Of a DNA stretch of 49,990 nucleotides, positions 34,447-43,218 are shown one piece after another. Source of the stretch: HGM04593 sp045636545 (GTDB lineage: Bacteria; Bacteroidota; Bacteroidia; Bacteroidales; Bacteroidaceae); the NCBI GenBank assembly GCA_045636545.1, contig JAZTXR010000053.1:1-49990 (forward strand), written 5' to 3'. The notes below the pieces were generated by a model that worked only from the letters and a program-made list of their open reading frames with translations, ran no database searches and had not been told where the DNA came from. A program made the position numbers and the translations under genes. Within the stretch, counting starts at the first letter, position 1; each line of letters starts with the position of its first letter.

Positions 34447-35361
34447 TTACATTTTTTGTGTTTTGCAGTTACGGGGATGATGAAGGATTATCTCCTCGCG
34501 CAAGCGGGTACTGTCAATATGGGCATATATTTCAGTGGTGGAGATACTCTCGTGCCCCAGCATAACCTGTATCACGCGCAGGTTTGCCCCGCCCTCGAGC
34601 AGATGCGTGGCAAAGGAGTGACGGAATGTGTGGGGACTGACATTCTTTTTTATACCTACCCGCTCCACAAGCTGCTTTATGTGATGGAACACCGTTATGC
34701 GCGAGAGGGGTTTCTTCAAGCGCTCACTGATGAATACAAAGTCCTCGTAGCCACTCTTTATGGATATTCTGTTACGGTCAACAAAATATGCCTCCAACTC
34801 GGCAATAGCACGCGATGAAATGGGCACAAGACGTTGCTTGTCGCCCTTGCCGGTCACTCGGATGAACTGCTCCTTGAGGTAGAGGTCAGAGAGGCGTAGC
34901 GAACAGAGTTCGGACACTCGCAGACCACAACTGTAGAGCACCTCAATGATAGCCCTGTTCCTTTGCCCCTCATTGGTGGCAAGGTCTATTGCGTTGATTA
35001 TATCATCTATCTCCTGCAAGGTGAGAACGTCGGGCAAACGCATTCCAATTTTTGGAGAACGCAGCAACTCTGTGGGGTCACTCCCAATGTAGCCATCCAG
35101 TTTAAGGAAACCATAGAAGGAGCGCAATGATGAGATTATACGTGCCTGCGAGCGGGCATTCACACCCACATCGGCCATTGTCACAAGGAACTCGCGCAAA
35201 TCGTCGAGCGTGACGGTGAGCAGACGGTCGACATCGCCAAAGAAGAGCTGCAACTTGTTCACATCGCTCATGTAGGCCTCAACGGTATTGGGCTGCAGCG
35301 ATTTCTCGAGCTGCAGATAGATGCGGTAACGCATGAGTGGCGATTGTGACTTCCTGTTCAT
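34447..35361 (-). CDS. xerD: Tyrosine recombinase XerD
   Basis: This 304-residue recombinase is the partner of the XerC at 1015-1902. All active-site residues are present: R148 (LRVSEL), K172 (TGKGDK), H244 and R247 (HTFRHSFATHL), H270 (MLGHES) and Y279 (TEIYAH). The start at 35361 (MNRKSQSPLMRYRIYLQLE) is preferred to the open frame from 35394, because a TACCTTCG box lies at 35391-35384 and would put the transcript start inside that extension. A repeat-element end lies just upstream (35400-35426). The XerD label is from sequence similarity; the recombinase family is certain. Confidence 0.92.
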   Translation of the reverse strand: MNRKSQSPLMRYRIYLQLEKSLQPNTVEAYMSDVNKLQLFFGDVDRLLTVTLDDLREFLVTMADVGVNARSQARIISSLRSFYGFLKLDGYIGSDPTELLRSPKIGMRLPDVLTLQEIDDIINAIDLATNEGQRNRAIIEVLYSCGLRVSELCSLRLSDLYLKEQFIRVTGKGDKQRLVPISSRAIAELEAYFVDRNRISIKSGYEDFVFISERLKKPLSRITVFHHIKQLVERVGIKKNVSPHTFRHSFATHLLEGGANLRVIQVMLGHESISTTEIYAHIDSTRLREEIILHHPRNCKTQKM

Positions 35362-35399
35362 CGGCTGTAACGTTTTCCACAGGCGAAGGTACAAAAAAT

Positions 35400-35426
35400 G
35401 GCGATATAATTTTAAACAGCTTCTAA
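35400..35426 (-). repeat. Solo end of the dispersed element
   Basis: The minus strand reads TTAGAAGCTGTTTAAAATTATATCGCC (27 bases), matching the left end of the 6404-6663 copy with the same orientation relative to the downstream gene (xerD). It sits in the divergent xerD / O-methyltransferase promoter region. Confidence 0.65.
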
Positions 35427-35441
35427 AAAGTTGTATCTTCG
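35411..35441 (+). promoter_or_regulatory. Possible promoter of the O-methyltransferase operon
   Basis: TTTA (35411-35414), 19 bases, TATCTTCG (35434-35441). Both boxes are one base off the Bacteroidetes consensus. The repeat end supplies the -33 part. Confidence 0.4.
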
Positions 35442-35470
35442 CAGTCTAAACAGACAGCATCAGTTACAAA

Positions 35471-36106
35471 ATGAGCCTCACCACCCCACTCGACCAGTAT
35501 ATTGCCGACCATAGCAGCCCCGAGGGCGACTATCTCTACAGGCTGTTCCGTGCCACTCACGTTGAGATTCTGGCACCGCAGATGGCATCGGGGCACATAC
35601 AAGGGCGCCTGCTGAAGTTCATTGTAAAGATGATACGTCCCAAGAGGATACTGGAGATTGGAACGTTCACCGGCTATTCGGGACTATGTATGGCCGAGGG
35701 ACTTGACGAGGGCGGCAAGCTCTACACCTTTGAGGTTGAGGATGAACTGGAGGATTTCACGCGCCGCTGGATAGAAGGCTCGCCCTATGCCGACAAGATT
35801 GAGTTCATCATTGGCAATGCGCTTGAGATTGTGCCTACATTGGGCGAGAAGTTCGACCTGGTGTTCATGGACGGCAACAAGCGCGAGTACATAAAATATT
35901 ACGAACTTGCAATGGAGCACCTCAACGATGGCGGATGGATACTTGCCGACAACACCCTGTGGGACGGACATGTGATTGACCCCACGAGACAGGATGCACA
36001 GACCAACGGAGTGCGGGCTTTCAATGACCTGATACGCAACGACGGGAGGGTCGAAGTGGTGATTCTTCCATTGCGTGACGGACTTACGATAATAAGAAAA
36101 AAATAG
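35471..36106 (+). CDS. SAM-dependent O-methyltransferase, caffeoyl-CoA type
   Basis: This 211-residue class I methyltransferase is of the catechol or caffeoyl-CoA O-methyltransferase family. It has RILEIGTFTGYSGLCMAEGL (SAM binding, about residues 58-77), the metal-binding acid in DLVFMDGNKREYIKYY (about 130-145) and a second acidic and Asn ligand ILADNTLWDG. These bind a divalent cation. In bacteria it methylates small molecules or tRNA-modification intermediates (TrmR-like); the substrate here is unknown. It is first of three genes with rbfA and the LolC/E-like permease. Confidence 0.9.
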   Translation: MSLTTPLDQYIADHSSPEGDYLYRLFRATHVEILAPQMASGHIQGRLLKFIVKMIRPKRILEIGTFTGYSGLCMAEGLDEGGKLYTFEVEDELEDFTRRWIEGSPYADKIEFIIGNALEIVPTLGEKFDLVFMDGNKREYIKYYELAMEHLNDGGWILADNTLWDGHVIDPTRQDAQTNGVRAFNDLIRNDGRVEVVILPLRDGLTIIRKK

Positions 36107-36114
36107 AAAAACAC

Positions 36115-36450
36115 ATGGACAGTACAAGACAGAACAAGATTTCACGTCTGATTCAGAAGGAATTGAGCGAGATACTGCTTAGATTGCAGAAAGAGACACG
36201 CGGCATAATGGTTTCGGTGAGCGCAGTACGCGTGAGTCCCGACCTTGGCATTGCAAAGGCCTACTTGAGCGTGTTCCCATCCGAGAAGGGCAACGAGGTT
36301 GTCGAGCACCTGAACACAAACATCAAGGCCATCCGCTTTGAGCTTGGCAACAAGGTACGCCACCAATTGCGTATAATCCCCGAGATAAGATTCTACATAG
36401 ACGACTCGCTCGACTACATTGAGAACATCGACAAGCTGTTGAAAGAATAA
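36115..36450 (+). CDS. rbfA: 30S ribosome-binding factor A
   Basis: This 111-residue KH-fold protein helps the 30S subunit mature and cold adaptation. It shows the RbfA pattern: QNKISRLIQKELSEILL at the N-terminus, MVSVSAVRVSPDLGIAKAYLSVF in the core (about 31-53), and IPEIRFYIDDSLDYIENIDKLL at the C-terminus. The start is 8 bases after the O-methyltransferase stop. The LolC/E-like permease gene begins 22 bases later. This rbfA-FtsX-permease pairing is common in Bacteroidetes. Confidence 0.95.
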   Translation: MDSTRQNKISRLIQKELSEILLRLQKETRGIMVSVSAVRVSPDLGIAKAYLSVFPSEKGNEVVEHLNTNIKAIRFELGNKVRHQLRIIPEIRFYIDDSLDYIENIDKLLKE

Positions 36451-36472
36451 CAGCCCGGTATATCACAGAGCA

Positions 36473-37696
36473 ATGAACCTTTCGCTATACATCGCCGGCC
36501 GCTACCTCTTCTCAAAGAAGAGCCATCAGGTGATAAACATCATTTCAGCAGTGGCCATAGCAGGCATAGCCCTTGCTACGGCAGCGATGGTGTGCACATT
36601 GTCTGTGTTCAATGGTTTCCAGAGCATTGTCGCCGCACAGTTCTCGGCTTTCGATGCCGACATTAAGATTACTGCCGCAAGCGGAAAGGTGATAATGACC
36701 GATGCGCCAGAGATAACAGCCGTCACACAACTGCCACAGATTGAAAGGCAATCGTTCTCTATTGAGGGGAAAGCGATGGTGGGCTATGGCGGCAACCAGA
36801 CGATGGCAACCATAAAGGGAGTGGACGAGAATTTCGCATCCCTCACGGATATACGCAACGCATTGTATGGCCCGGGCGACTTCATTCTCAATGACGGTAT
36901 CAACAGCTATGCCGTGCTTGGAGGCGGACTCACCGGAATACTAAACTGCGGCGTGATGTTCACCACACCGCTCAGTGTCTATGTCCCCAACACACAGGGC
37001 AACCTGAACCTGACCATTCCCGCAAGGAACTTCAATAAAGCAGAACTTCATTCATCGGGGTTGGTATTCGTACTGAACCAGCCCGAATATGACAATTCAT
37101 ACATCATTACATCCGACAAATTCGCCCGCGACATTTTCCGCCGTAAGGCAAACGAGGCTACAGCTTTGGAGTTGAGGCTCTGCAGCGATGCCAATGCAGC
37201 AAAGACAAAAAAGGAAATTGAAAAGATACTAGGAAGCGGCTACACAGTGCAGGACCGTTACGAGCAGCAGGAGAGTGTTTACAAGGTAATGCAGATTGAG
37301 AAGATTATATCTTACATATTCCTTACCTTCATACTTATGATTGCCTGCTTCAACATCATTGGCTCACTTGCCATGCTCATCATTGAAAAGCGCGAGAACA
37401 TGAAGACATTGCGCAGCCTTGGCGCTGAGGAAAAGACCGTTGCAAACATCTTTGTGTTCGAGGGGGCAATAATATCAGCTATCGGCGCTATGGCCGGTAT
37501 TGCCACAGGAGTAGCCTTGAGCCTTGCACAGCAACACTTCGGGCTCATTTCACTGGGAGATGGAGCAATGATTGTGGACAGCTACCCCGTTGTCATTATC
37601 CCCGGCGATGTTGCCATAACATTCCTTACCGTGATTACCGTTGGTTTCCTGACTGTATGGTTACCGGTCAAGGCTCTTACAAGAAGATACGTGTAA
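36473..37696 (+). CDS. LolC/LolE-type ABC transporter permease
   Basis: This 407-residue inner-membrane protein begins with ARYLFSKKSHQVINIISAVAIAGIALATAAMVCTLS (one membrane helix, about residues 20-42, split here). A large periplasmic MacB-like domain follows, then three C-terminal membrane helices (about 272-295, 323-350 and 368-400) with the FtsX signature KRENMKTLRSLGAEEKTVANIFVFEG. It resembles LolC/LolE, which release lipoproteins from the inner membrane. It lacks an ATPase partner nearby, so the LolD subunit is encoded elsewhere. It ends 37 bases from convergent murI. Confidence 0.88.
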   Translation: MNLSLYIAGRYLFSKKSHQVINIISAVAIAGIALATAAMVCTLSVFNGFQSIVAAQFSAFDADIKITAASGKVIMTDAPEITAVTQLPQIERQSFSIEGKAMVGYGGNQTMATIKGVDENFASLTDIRNALYGPGDFILNDGINSYAVLGGGLTGILNCGVMFTTPLSVYVPNTQGNLNLTIPARNFNKAELHSSGLVFVLNQPEYDNSYIITSDKFARDIFRRKANEATALELRLCSDANAAKTKKEIEKILGSGYTVQDRYEQQESVYKVMQIEKIISYIFLTFILMIACFNIIGSLAMLIIEKRENMKTLRSLGAEEKTVANIFVFEGAIISAIGAMAGIATGVALSLAQQHFGLISLGDGAMIVDSYPVVIIPGDVAITFLTVITVGFLTVWLPVKALTRRYV

Positions 37697-37733
37697 CGTG
37701 TGCCAAGCATGCACAGCCGCAAAGTTCTATTTT

Positions 37734-38582
37734 TCAGACAAGGACTACATTCTTCACCTCAACAGGATAGTTGAGGAAGAGCGATGCCTGGTCGCCGAAC
37801 TTGCCGCCCGCCTCGGTGGTGCAGAACAGCGTTGTGCCACCCTTTGTACAGAGAACATCCATCTCGGGATGACGTCGCAGATAGTCTTTCAACGAAGCCG
37901 CCACGGCTGCACCCTGTGTGACAAGCGTAATACCCTCGGGGGTATATTTCCTTATCTTCTCCAAAAGAATGGGATAGTGTGTGCAACCCAATATGATGGT
38001 ATCAATCTCAGGGTCGCGAGAAAGGAGATTGTCTATGTGGCGTTTTACGAAATAGTCGGCACCGTCACAAGCAAATTCATTCGTTTCCACAAGAGGCACC
38101 CAAATGGGACAGGCCTCGCCCGTAACTTCAATCTCGGGATAGAGTTTCCGTATCTCAAGCGGATAGGAAAGTGATTTTATGGTGCCCTCAGTGGCAAGAA
38201 CGCCCACGTGGCGGCTCCTGGTGATGTCGCCCACGCACTCCACCGTCGGGCGTATTATGCCCAGCACACGGCGGTCAGGGTCGCACAAAGGGATATCGAC
38301 CTGCTGTATCGTACGGAGAGCCTTTGCCGAGGCTGTATTGCAGGCAAGAATGACCAGTTGGCAGCCTTGGCGGAAAAGATAGTCGACAGCCTGGCGGGTA
38401 AATTCATACACCACGTCAAAGGAACGTGTACCGTAGGGAGTACGCGCATTGTCACCCAAATAGATATAATCATACTGTGGCAACAGTTTCTTTATCTCAT
38501 CATAGATTGTAAGGCCTCCGTAGCCCGAGTCGAAAACACCTATCGGGCCGGCCTCCTTTGAGAGTTGCACGAATTTATCCAT
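37734..38582 (-). CDS. murI: Glutamate racemase
   Basis: This 282-residue enzyme makes D-glutamate for peptidoglycan. The two catalytic cysteines are C81 (LACNTASA) and C200 (LGCTHYP), with the D18-SG motif (GVFDSGYGG) near the N-terminus. The length is normal. It is last in the long uppS-bamA-ompH-murI block, 42 bases after the third ompH gene, and faces the LolC/E permease gene. The placement is conserved in Bacteroidales. Confidence 0.95.
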   Translation of the reverse strand: MDKFVQLSKEAGPIGVFDSGYGGLTIYDEIKKLLPQYDYIYLGDNARTPYGTRSFDVVYEFTRQAVDYLFRQGCQLVILACNTASAKALRTIQQVDIPLCDPDRRVLGIIRPTVECVGDITRSRHVGVLATEGTIKSLSYPLEIRKLYPEIEVTGEACPIWVPLVETNEFACDGADYFVKRHIDNLLSRDPEIDTIILGCTHYPILLEKIRKYTPEGITLVTQGAAVAASLKDYLRRHPEMDVLCTKGGTTLFCTTEAGGKFGDQASLFLNYPVEVKNVVLV

Positions 38583-38624
38583 AGCCTTACTGTATTGTAA
38601 ATTAAAAAGACTTCAAGAACTGTA

Positions 38625-39329
38625 TCATTCGACACTTTCTGTCGCCTCAGCATCAATATCAGTTCCGGCATCAGTTTCAGCTGCACCCTCTTCAGTTATG
38701 GGGATAAGGATTACATCCTCCTCTACAGTCTCCACTGGAGCCTCGGCTGGAGACTGCACTGTAGCAGGCAGAACGACAGGAGGAAAAAGTTTCAGGCACT
38801 CCTCATAACCATCGAGGTCTGTCACCGGTTTGTCGGGGTTCAACACTGCATCGAGCAACATCGTTGTAATGTCAACAGACTTGTTTGGATTGATATATGC
38901 ATATTTGACAAGGTCGACATCTATTGCATAGTCCAGATTGCAGGCCTGGCAAACCTTATCAAGAGCAGTTGCGACAAGTTCACGCGATGGCGCAAGGAGC
39001 GAATCCTTTGCAGCTTCCAGCCACATTTTCAGTTCCTTGCGGAATTTTATGCTGTTGTCCACAAGACCCTGCAACTCGTTCTGCCTTTTGCGCAGAATGG
39101 GCTCGGGAAAATCGCGATAACCGTCAAGGAATGCCACGTATTTGCGTGTCAGTTCCCTTTCATTATGCTCTATCTCCTTCTCGCAACGGCTGCAAAGGCG
39201 CTCATAATCGGCAATCGCCTGCCCGTATGAAGGCAATGCCTTCATCACCTCACTGTCACTATAGTACCCGAACTGCGCTTTTGCAAGCATGGCAAAAGAG
39301 AGGAAAAAGAGAAAGAAGATTTTACGCAT
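38625..39329 (-). CDS. OmpH/Skp-like periplasmic chaperone 3, with acidic tail
   Basis: This 234-residue protein starts with a signal peptide (MRKIFFLFFLSFAMLAKAQ) and then FGYYSDSEVMKALPSYGQAIADYERL, the Skp N-terminus followed by long helices (about 30-120). Skp-like chaperones hold outer-membrane proteins in the periplasm. It differs from its two neighbours by an added C-terminal region (about 160-234) rich in Glu, Asp, Thr, Val and Pro. The start at 39329 matches the signal peptide better than 39338. It is the most divergent of the three. Confidence 0.83.
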   Translation of the reverse strand: MRKIFFLFFLSFAMLAKAQFGYYSDSEVMKALPSYGQAIADYERLCSRCEKEIEHNERELTRKYVAFLDGYRDFPEPILRKRQNELQGLVDNSIKFRKELKMWLEAAKDSLLAPSRELVATALDKVCQACNLDYAIDVDLVKYAYINPNKSVDITTMLLDAVLNPDKPVTDLDGYEECLKLFPPVVLPATVQSPAEAPVETVEEDVILIPITEEGAAETDAGTDIDAEATESVE

Positions 39330-39364
39330 TTGTGTCATGAATTTTAGGCAACTATATACTTTTT

Positions 39365-39391
39365 TATAGGAAACAACCCCCTAAAAGGGAG
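39365..39391 (-). other. Hairpin between the second and third ompH genes
   Basis: TATAGG pairs with CCTATA and ACAAC with GTTGT around a loop, with small bulges. No T-tract follows on the minus strand. It could adjust the ratio of the two transcripts. Confidence 0.4.
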
Positions 39392-39417
39392 TTGTCCTAT
39401 ATAAGATTGTGTATGGA

Positions 39418-39957
39418 TTACTTTGCAGGGGCTGCAGGGGCTGCAGGAACAGCGTTTGCTGCAATACCGAGCTTTGTTCTCACCTTTGTGTTGACATCCT
39501 CGCAGATTGTGGTGTTGATGAAAGGTATGCCACCTGCCATATCAAAGACACATACATATGAACCCTCCTTACCAACAGCCTCAAGAGCAGCCTGAAGCTT
39601 CTTCTGAATCTCGATCATCTTCTCCTGCTCTGCATTCTGAAGATTTACCTGAATCTCCTGTGCATACTCCTGCAAGCGCTGCTGCATCTGCATAAGCTCG
39701 TCGTAACGGCGCTTAAGGATATTCTCGGGAACTGAATCCTGCTGCATCTTCTCGAACTCGGTACCTTTCTTCTCCAACTCGGTACGCATGCTATTGAACT
39801 CGTCGGTGTACATCTTCTCAAGTGCCTGTACATCCTTCAAAGCTTTTGCATACTCTGGCATAACCTGGATAATCTCGGCAGAGTTTACATAACCGAATTT
39901 CTGTGCCAAAAGGCTCATTGGAGCCAGCATCAGCATAAAAATCAAAATCTTTTTCAT
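39418..39957 (-). CDS. OmpH/Skp-like periplasmic chaperone 2
   Basis: This 179-residue protein has a signal peptide (MKKILIFMLMLAPMSLLAQ) and the Skp fold: KFGYVNSAEIIQVMPEYAKAL, then a long helical tentacle region rich in Glu, Lys and Gln (about 50-130), and FDMAGGIPFINTTICEDVN. A short alanine-proline tail (VPAAPAAPAK) is unusual. It works with BamA as a holdase for barrel proteins. It lies 92 bases after the ompH1 stop and 88 bases before the ompH3 start. Confidence 0.92.
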   Translation of the reverse strand: MKKILIFMLMLAPMSLLAQKFGYVNSAEIIQVMPEYAKALKDVQALEKMYTDEFNSMRTELEKKGTEFEKMQQDSVPENILKRRYDELMQMQQRLQEYAQEIQVNLQNAEQEKMIEIQKKLQAALEAVGKEGSYVCVFDMAGGIPFINTTICEDVNTKVRTKLGIAANAVPAAPAAPAK

Positions 39958-40049
39958 TTCCTTTATATTTTAATTAAACAAATTCCTTTTTATTGTAAGA
40001 CTGAAAAAAACTGTAATTTGTAGCATTGACAGATGTTAAAGATTGTCAA

Positions 40050-40565
40050 TCACTCCGAATATCCCAGTTTCACAAGCACTTCGCTGCTTATATCGATGGA
40101 TGGTGACGAGTAGATGAGGTTTGTAGCCGACGACTTGTCAAAGACCATTGTATACTTCTTCAGGTCACAGATATCCTTGATGGCATTGTATATCTCCTCC
40201 TGAATGGGAGCCATAAGGCTCTCGCGTTTCTTGTACAACTCACCCGAAGGACCGAAATAGTGACGTTTCAGTTCACTTGCCTCCTTCTCCTTGGCAAGAA
40301 TACCCTCCTCGCGTTCAATGCGCTGTGCATCGGAGAGGAACGCTGACTCGCCCTGATACTTCTTGTAAAGAGTCTCGGCCTCCTGCACGAGCTCCTCTAT
40401 CTCGCCCTGCCAACGTTTGGACTGTTGGTTGAGCTGTTCGTTGGCACGTTCGTATGCAGGGATGTTCTTGAGGATATACTCCATGTCAACTGTGACATAT
40501 TTCTGCGCCTGCGCTGCTGCAAAAGAAAGCAGGCATACAACTGCTGTAAATAATACTCTTTTCAT
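40050..40565 (-). CDS. OmpH/Skp-like periplasmic chaperone 1
   Basis: This 171-residue protein has a signal peptide (MKRVLFTAVVCLLSFAAAQAQ) followed by KYVTVDMEYILKNIPAYERANEQLNQQSKRW, the Skp core strand and helix, and long coiled helices. It ends FDKSSATNLIYSSPSIDISSEVL. The start at 40565 is preferred to 40571 for the signal peptide. It follows bamA by 18 bases, so it is made together with bamA. It matches the usual first ompH in this operon. Confidence 0.92.
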   Translation of the reverse strand: MKRVLFTAVVCLLSFAAAQAQKYVTVDMEYILKNIPAYERANEQLNQQSKRWQGEIEELVQEAETLYKKYQGESAFLSDAQRIEREEGILAKEKEASELKRHYFGPSGELYKKRESLMAPIQEEIYNAIKDICDLKKYTMVFDKSSATNLIYSSPSIDISSEVLVKLGYSE

Positions 40566-40583
40566 AATCAAATGTCTCTAATG

Positions 40584-43217
40584 TCAGAACTCCTGTCCCA
40601 AAATGAAGTGGAAGTGACTGCCGCCATATTGCGACGAACCAAATACCTTGTCGAAACCGTATGCCCAGTCGATACCGATGAGGCCTATCATCTGCAGGAA
40701 TACACGCACACCCACACCAGCACTGCGCTTCAGGTCGAACATATTGAACTTGGTAGCATCAGTCCATGCATTACCCGCCTCAAGGAATGCCAGACCATAG
40801 ATACTTGTCGCGTTCTGCAACATGAATGGGAAACGCAACTCAAGGCCAAGGCGTGCGTAGGCATAGCCCTCGTAACCGTATGGTGTAAGACTACCGTTCT
40901 CATAACCGCGCAGAGCTATCATATCGGTTGCATAGTTGTATGAGTAGCCGCTCATACCGTCACCACCCACATAGAATGTCTCGAACGGCGATTTCTTGTT
41001 CTTGTCATAACTGCCGAGAATACCGAAATCGGCACGTGTCATCAGTACAAGGTTATACTTGCCCGGAGTGAGCGAAGTAAATGTCTTGCTGCGGAACTTT
41101 ATCTTGTAGTACTCTATCCACTTATGCTTGTCACGTAGCTCATCCTTATACTGCGGCGAGTTGGCATTGGTCGCAAGCTTCGCATAGTCCTTTCCGTCCC
41201 AAGCCGAGTATGGTGGTGTAGCCGAAGCCACCAGCGAGAACTCCGAGCCCTGACGTGGGAAATAGGGATGATCGAGAGTACTGCGGCCAAGCGACAGCTG
41301 TAGATTAAGGTTGTTACACAAACCATCGGTTATGAGGAAGTACTGCCAGTTCTTGAGGTCATAAACCTGATAGTTGAGCTCGGCCGAGAGAGTGAAGTTG
41401 TCATCGGGCCAGTTCAGACGACGTCCCCAACCCAACGAGGCACCATACATCCTGATATACTTGTCCGGGTCATAGTATGAAGAGACATTGTTATAGCCGT
41501 ATCCGTCATAATTACCATAACCGTAGAGATAGTTGTAATAGTTGTTGTAGTAGGCCGAATTGTAGTAGCTGTCGGCAACATCGGTCTGCATTGAGAAGAA
41601 CGCCGAGAAAGACAACGAATTCGGGCGTTTGCGGCCGAACCAGGGATCAAAGAAGTTGATGCTGTACGACTGGTAGTAGCGGCCGTTTGTCTGGGCACTG
41701 ATGGCGAATGTCTGTCCGTCACCCTGCGGAATGATACCACGGCGCACACCATCCCTGTTGAAGAGGTTGCGCATTGAGAAGTTTGTGAACTTCAACGACA
41801 ACTTGCCAATGATACCGGTTTGTCCCCAACCAGCAGAAAGTTCAATCTGGTCACTGCTCTTGGGTTCGAGTTTCCAATGCATATCCACAGTGCCGTTCTC
41901 GTCGTTCGGCACAGCTCCCGGGTCAATTTTCTCAGGGTCAAAGTGTCCCATATTGGCAATGTTACGCCAAGAACGCTCAAGTGCATTCATTGAGAAGAGG
42001 CTACCCGGCAGGGTGTAGAGCTCGCGTCGCACGACCTCCTCATAGACGCGGTCGTTACCGCTTATGGTGACACGGTCAATGGTAGCCTGCACACCCTCGG
42101 CCATACGGATTTCAATATCCACGGAGTCATTCTCTATCTTTGCTTCCACGGGCAGAGCCTGGAAGAAGACATATCCATCGTTATAATAGAGATTCTTCAC
42201 GGCATCCTCATCCATAAGAAGACGTTTCTCCAGTTCGTTCTGGTCATAGACGTCACCGGCCTTCATGCGCAGAACCTGGTCAAGGAAAGCAGTCGAATAG
42301 ACACTGTTTCCCACCCATTTTATATCACGTATGTGGTACTGGTTACCTTCCTCTACACCTATATATATGTCAACACTCTTGTCGTCATGCTGTACAACGC
42401 TGTCCTTTACAATGCGTGCATCGCGATAACCGTTCTCATAATAACGCTCAAGAATCTTCTCCTTGTCCTCGGCATACAGTTCCTCGGTGAATTTCTTTGG
42501 CCTGAACAGTGTATATATGATATTGTCCCAACGGGTCTTCTCGCGGGTCTTCTTCATCGCATACCTCACCTTCTTGTCGGCAAGGGCATTCGTACCTTCG
42601 ATATATATGCGGTTGATTTTCACCTTCTCGTTCTTGGAAATATTCACATCAACGATAACGCGGTTATCCTCAGTGACATCGGGGCGCTGCACGAAATTCA
42701 CCTCTGCATTCTTGTAGCCCTTGTCCTCATAATAATTCTTGACGACCTTCTCGGCACGTGAGATTATGTCGGGAGTGATGTGACCGCCGGTGTGGATTCC
42801 CAGTTTCGGTTCCAACTCGTCACGCTCGCTCTTCTTTATGCCCATAACATTCAGTTGCGACACACGGGGACGTTGCCTCAAGGCAATCCCAAGATATATA
42901 TAGTTGCCTTTTATACTGTCGGCAGTGATGCACACATCCTCGAAAAGACCATGTTTCCAATAGCGCTTAATGGCATTGGTCACCTCATCACCCGGTACGG
43001 ATATGACATCACCAATCGACAGACCCGAGAGGCCTATCACCACCGATGGTTCAAGGTTCTCTACTCCCGAGAGGTTTATACCGCCGATGGTGTACTTATG
43101 GGCAGCGCCAGTGTATAGTATTGTCGGTTTCACAACAACATCCTGTGCCGACAAAGTGACACAGAGCGTTGCAAGCACAACCGACAGAGTTACTTTCAAA
43201 AAGGGGAAAAATCTCAT
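40584..43217 (-). CDS. bamA: Outer membrane assembly factor BamA
   Basis: This 877-residue protein is the core of the barrel-insertion machine. A signal peptide (MRFFPFLKVTLSVVLATLC) precedes POTRA domains (about residues 30-450, including VKINRIYIEGTNALADKKV and HIRDIKWVGNSVYS) and a 16-strand barrel ending in FHFILGQEF with a terminal Phe. ASATPPYSAW and the FEAGNAW-type last strands are typical. A striking tyrosine and asparagine-rich stretch (YYNSAYYNNYYNYLYGYGNY, about 555-590) lies in a probable extracellular loop. The start at 43217 lies one base past the uppS stop. It is complete. Confidence 0.95.
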   Translation of the reverse strand: MRFFPFLKVTLSVVLATLCVTLSAQDVVVKPTILYTGAAHKYTIGGINLSGVENLEPSVVIGLSGLSIGDVISVPGDEVTNAIKRYWKHGLFEDVCITADSIKGNYIYLGIALRQRPRVSQLNVMGIKKSERDELEPKLGIHTGGHITPDIISRAEKVVKNYYEDKGYKNAEVNFVQRPDVTEDNRVIVDVNISKNEKVKINRIYIEGTNALADKKVRYAMKKTREKTRWDNIIYTLFRPKKFTEELYAEDKEKILERYYENGYRDARIVKDSVVQHDDKSVDIYIGVEEGNQYHIRDIKWVGNSVYSTAFLDQVLRMKAGDVYDQNELEKRLLMDEDAVKNLYYNDGYVFFQALPVEAKIENDSVDIEIRMAEGVQATIDRVTISGNDRVYEEVVRRELYTLPGSLFSMNALERSWRNIANMGHFDPEKIDPGAVPNDENGTVDMHWKLEPKSSDQIELSAGWGQTGIIGKLSLKFTNFSMRNLFNRDGVRRGIIPQGDGQTFAISAQTNGRYYQSYSINFFDPWFGRKRPNSLSFSAFFSMQTDVADSYYNSAYYNNYYNYLYGYGNYDGYGYNNVSSYYDPDKYIRMYGASLGWGRRLNWPDDNFTLSAELNYQVYDLKNWQYFLITDGLCNNLNLQLSLGRSTLDHPYFPRQGSEFSLVASATPPYSAWDGKDYAKLATNANSPQYKDELRDKHKWIEYYKIKFRSKTFTSLTPGKYNLVLMTRADFGILGSYDKNKKSPFETFYVGGDGMSGYSYNYATDMIALRGYENGSLTPYGYEGYAYARLGLELRFPFMLQNATSIYGLAFLEAGNAWTDATKFNMFDLKRSAGVGVRVFLQMIGLIGIDWAYGFDKVFGSSQYGGSHFHFILGQEF

Positions 43218-43218
43218 T

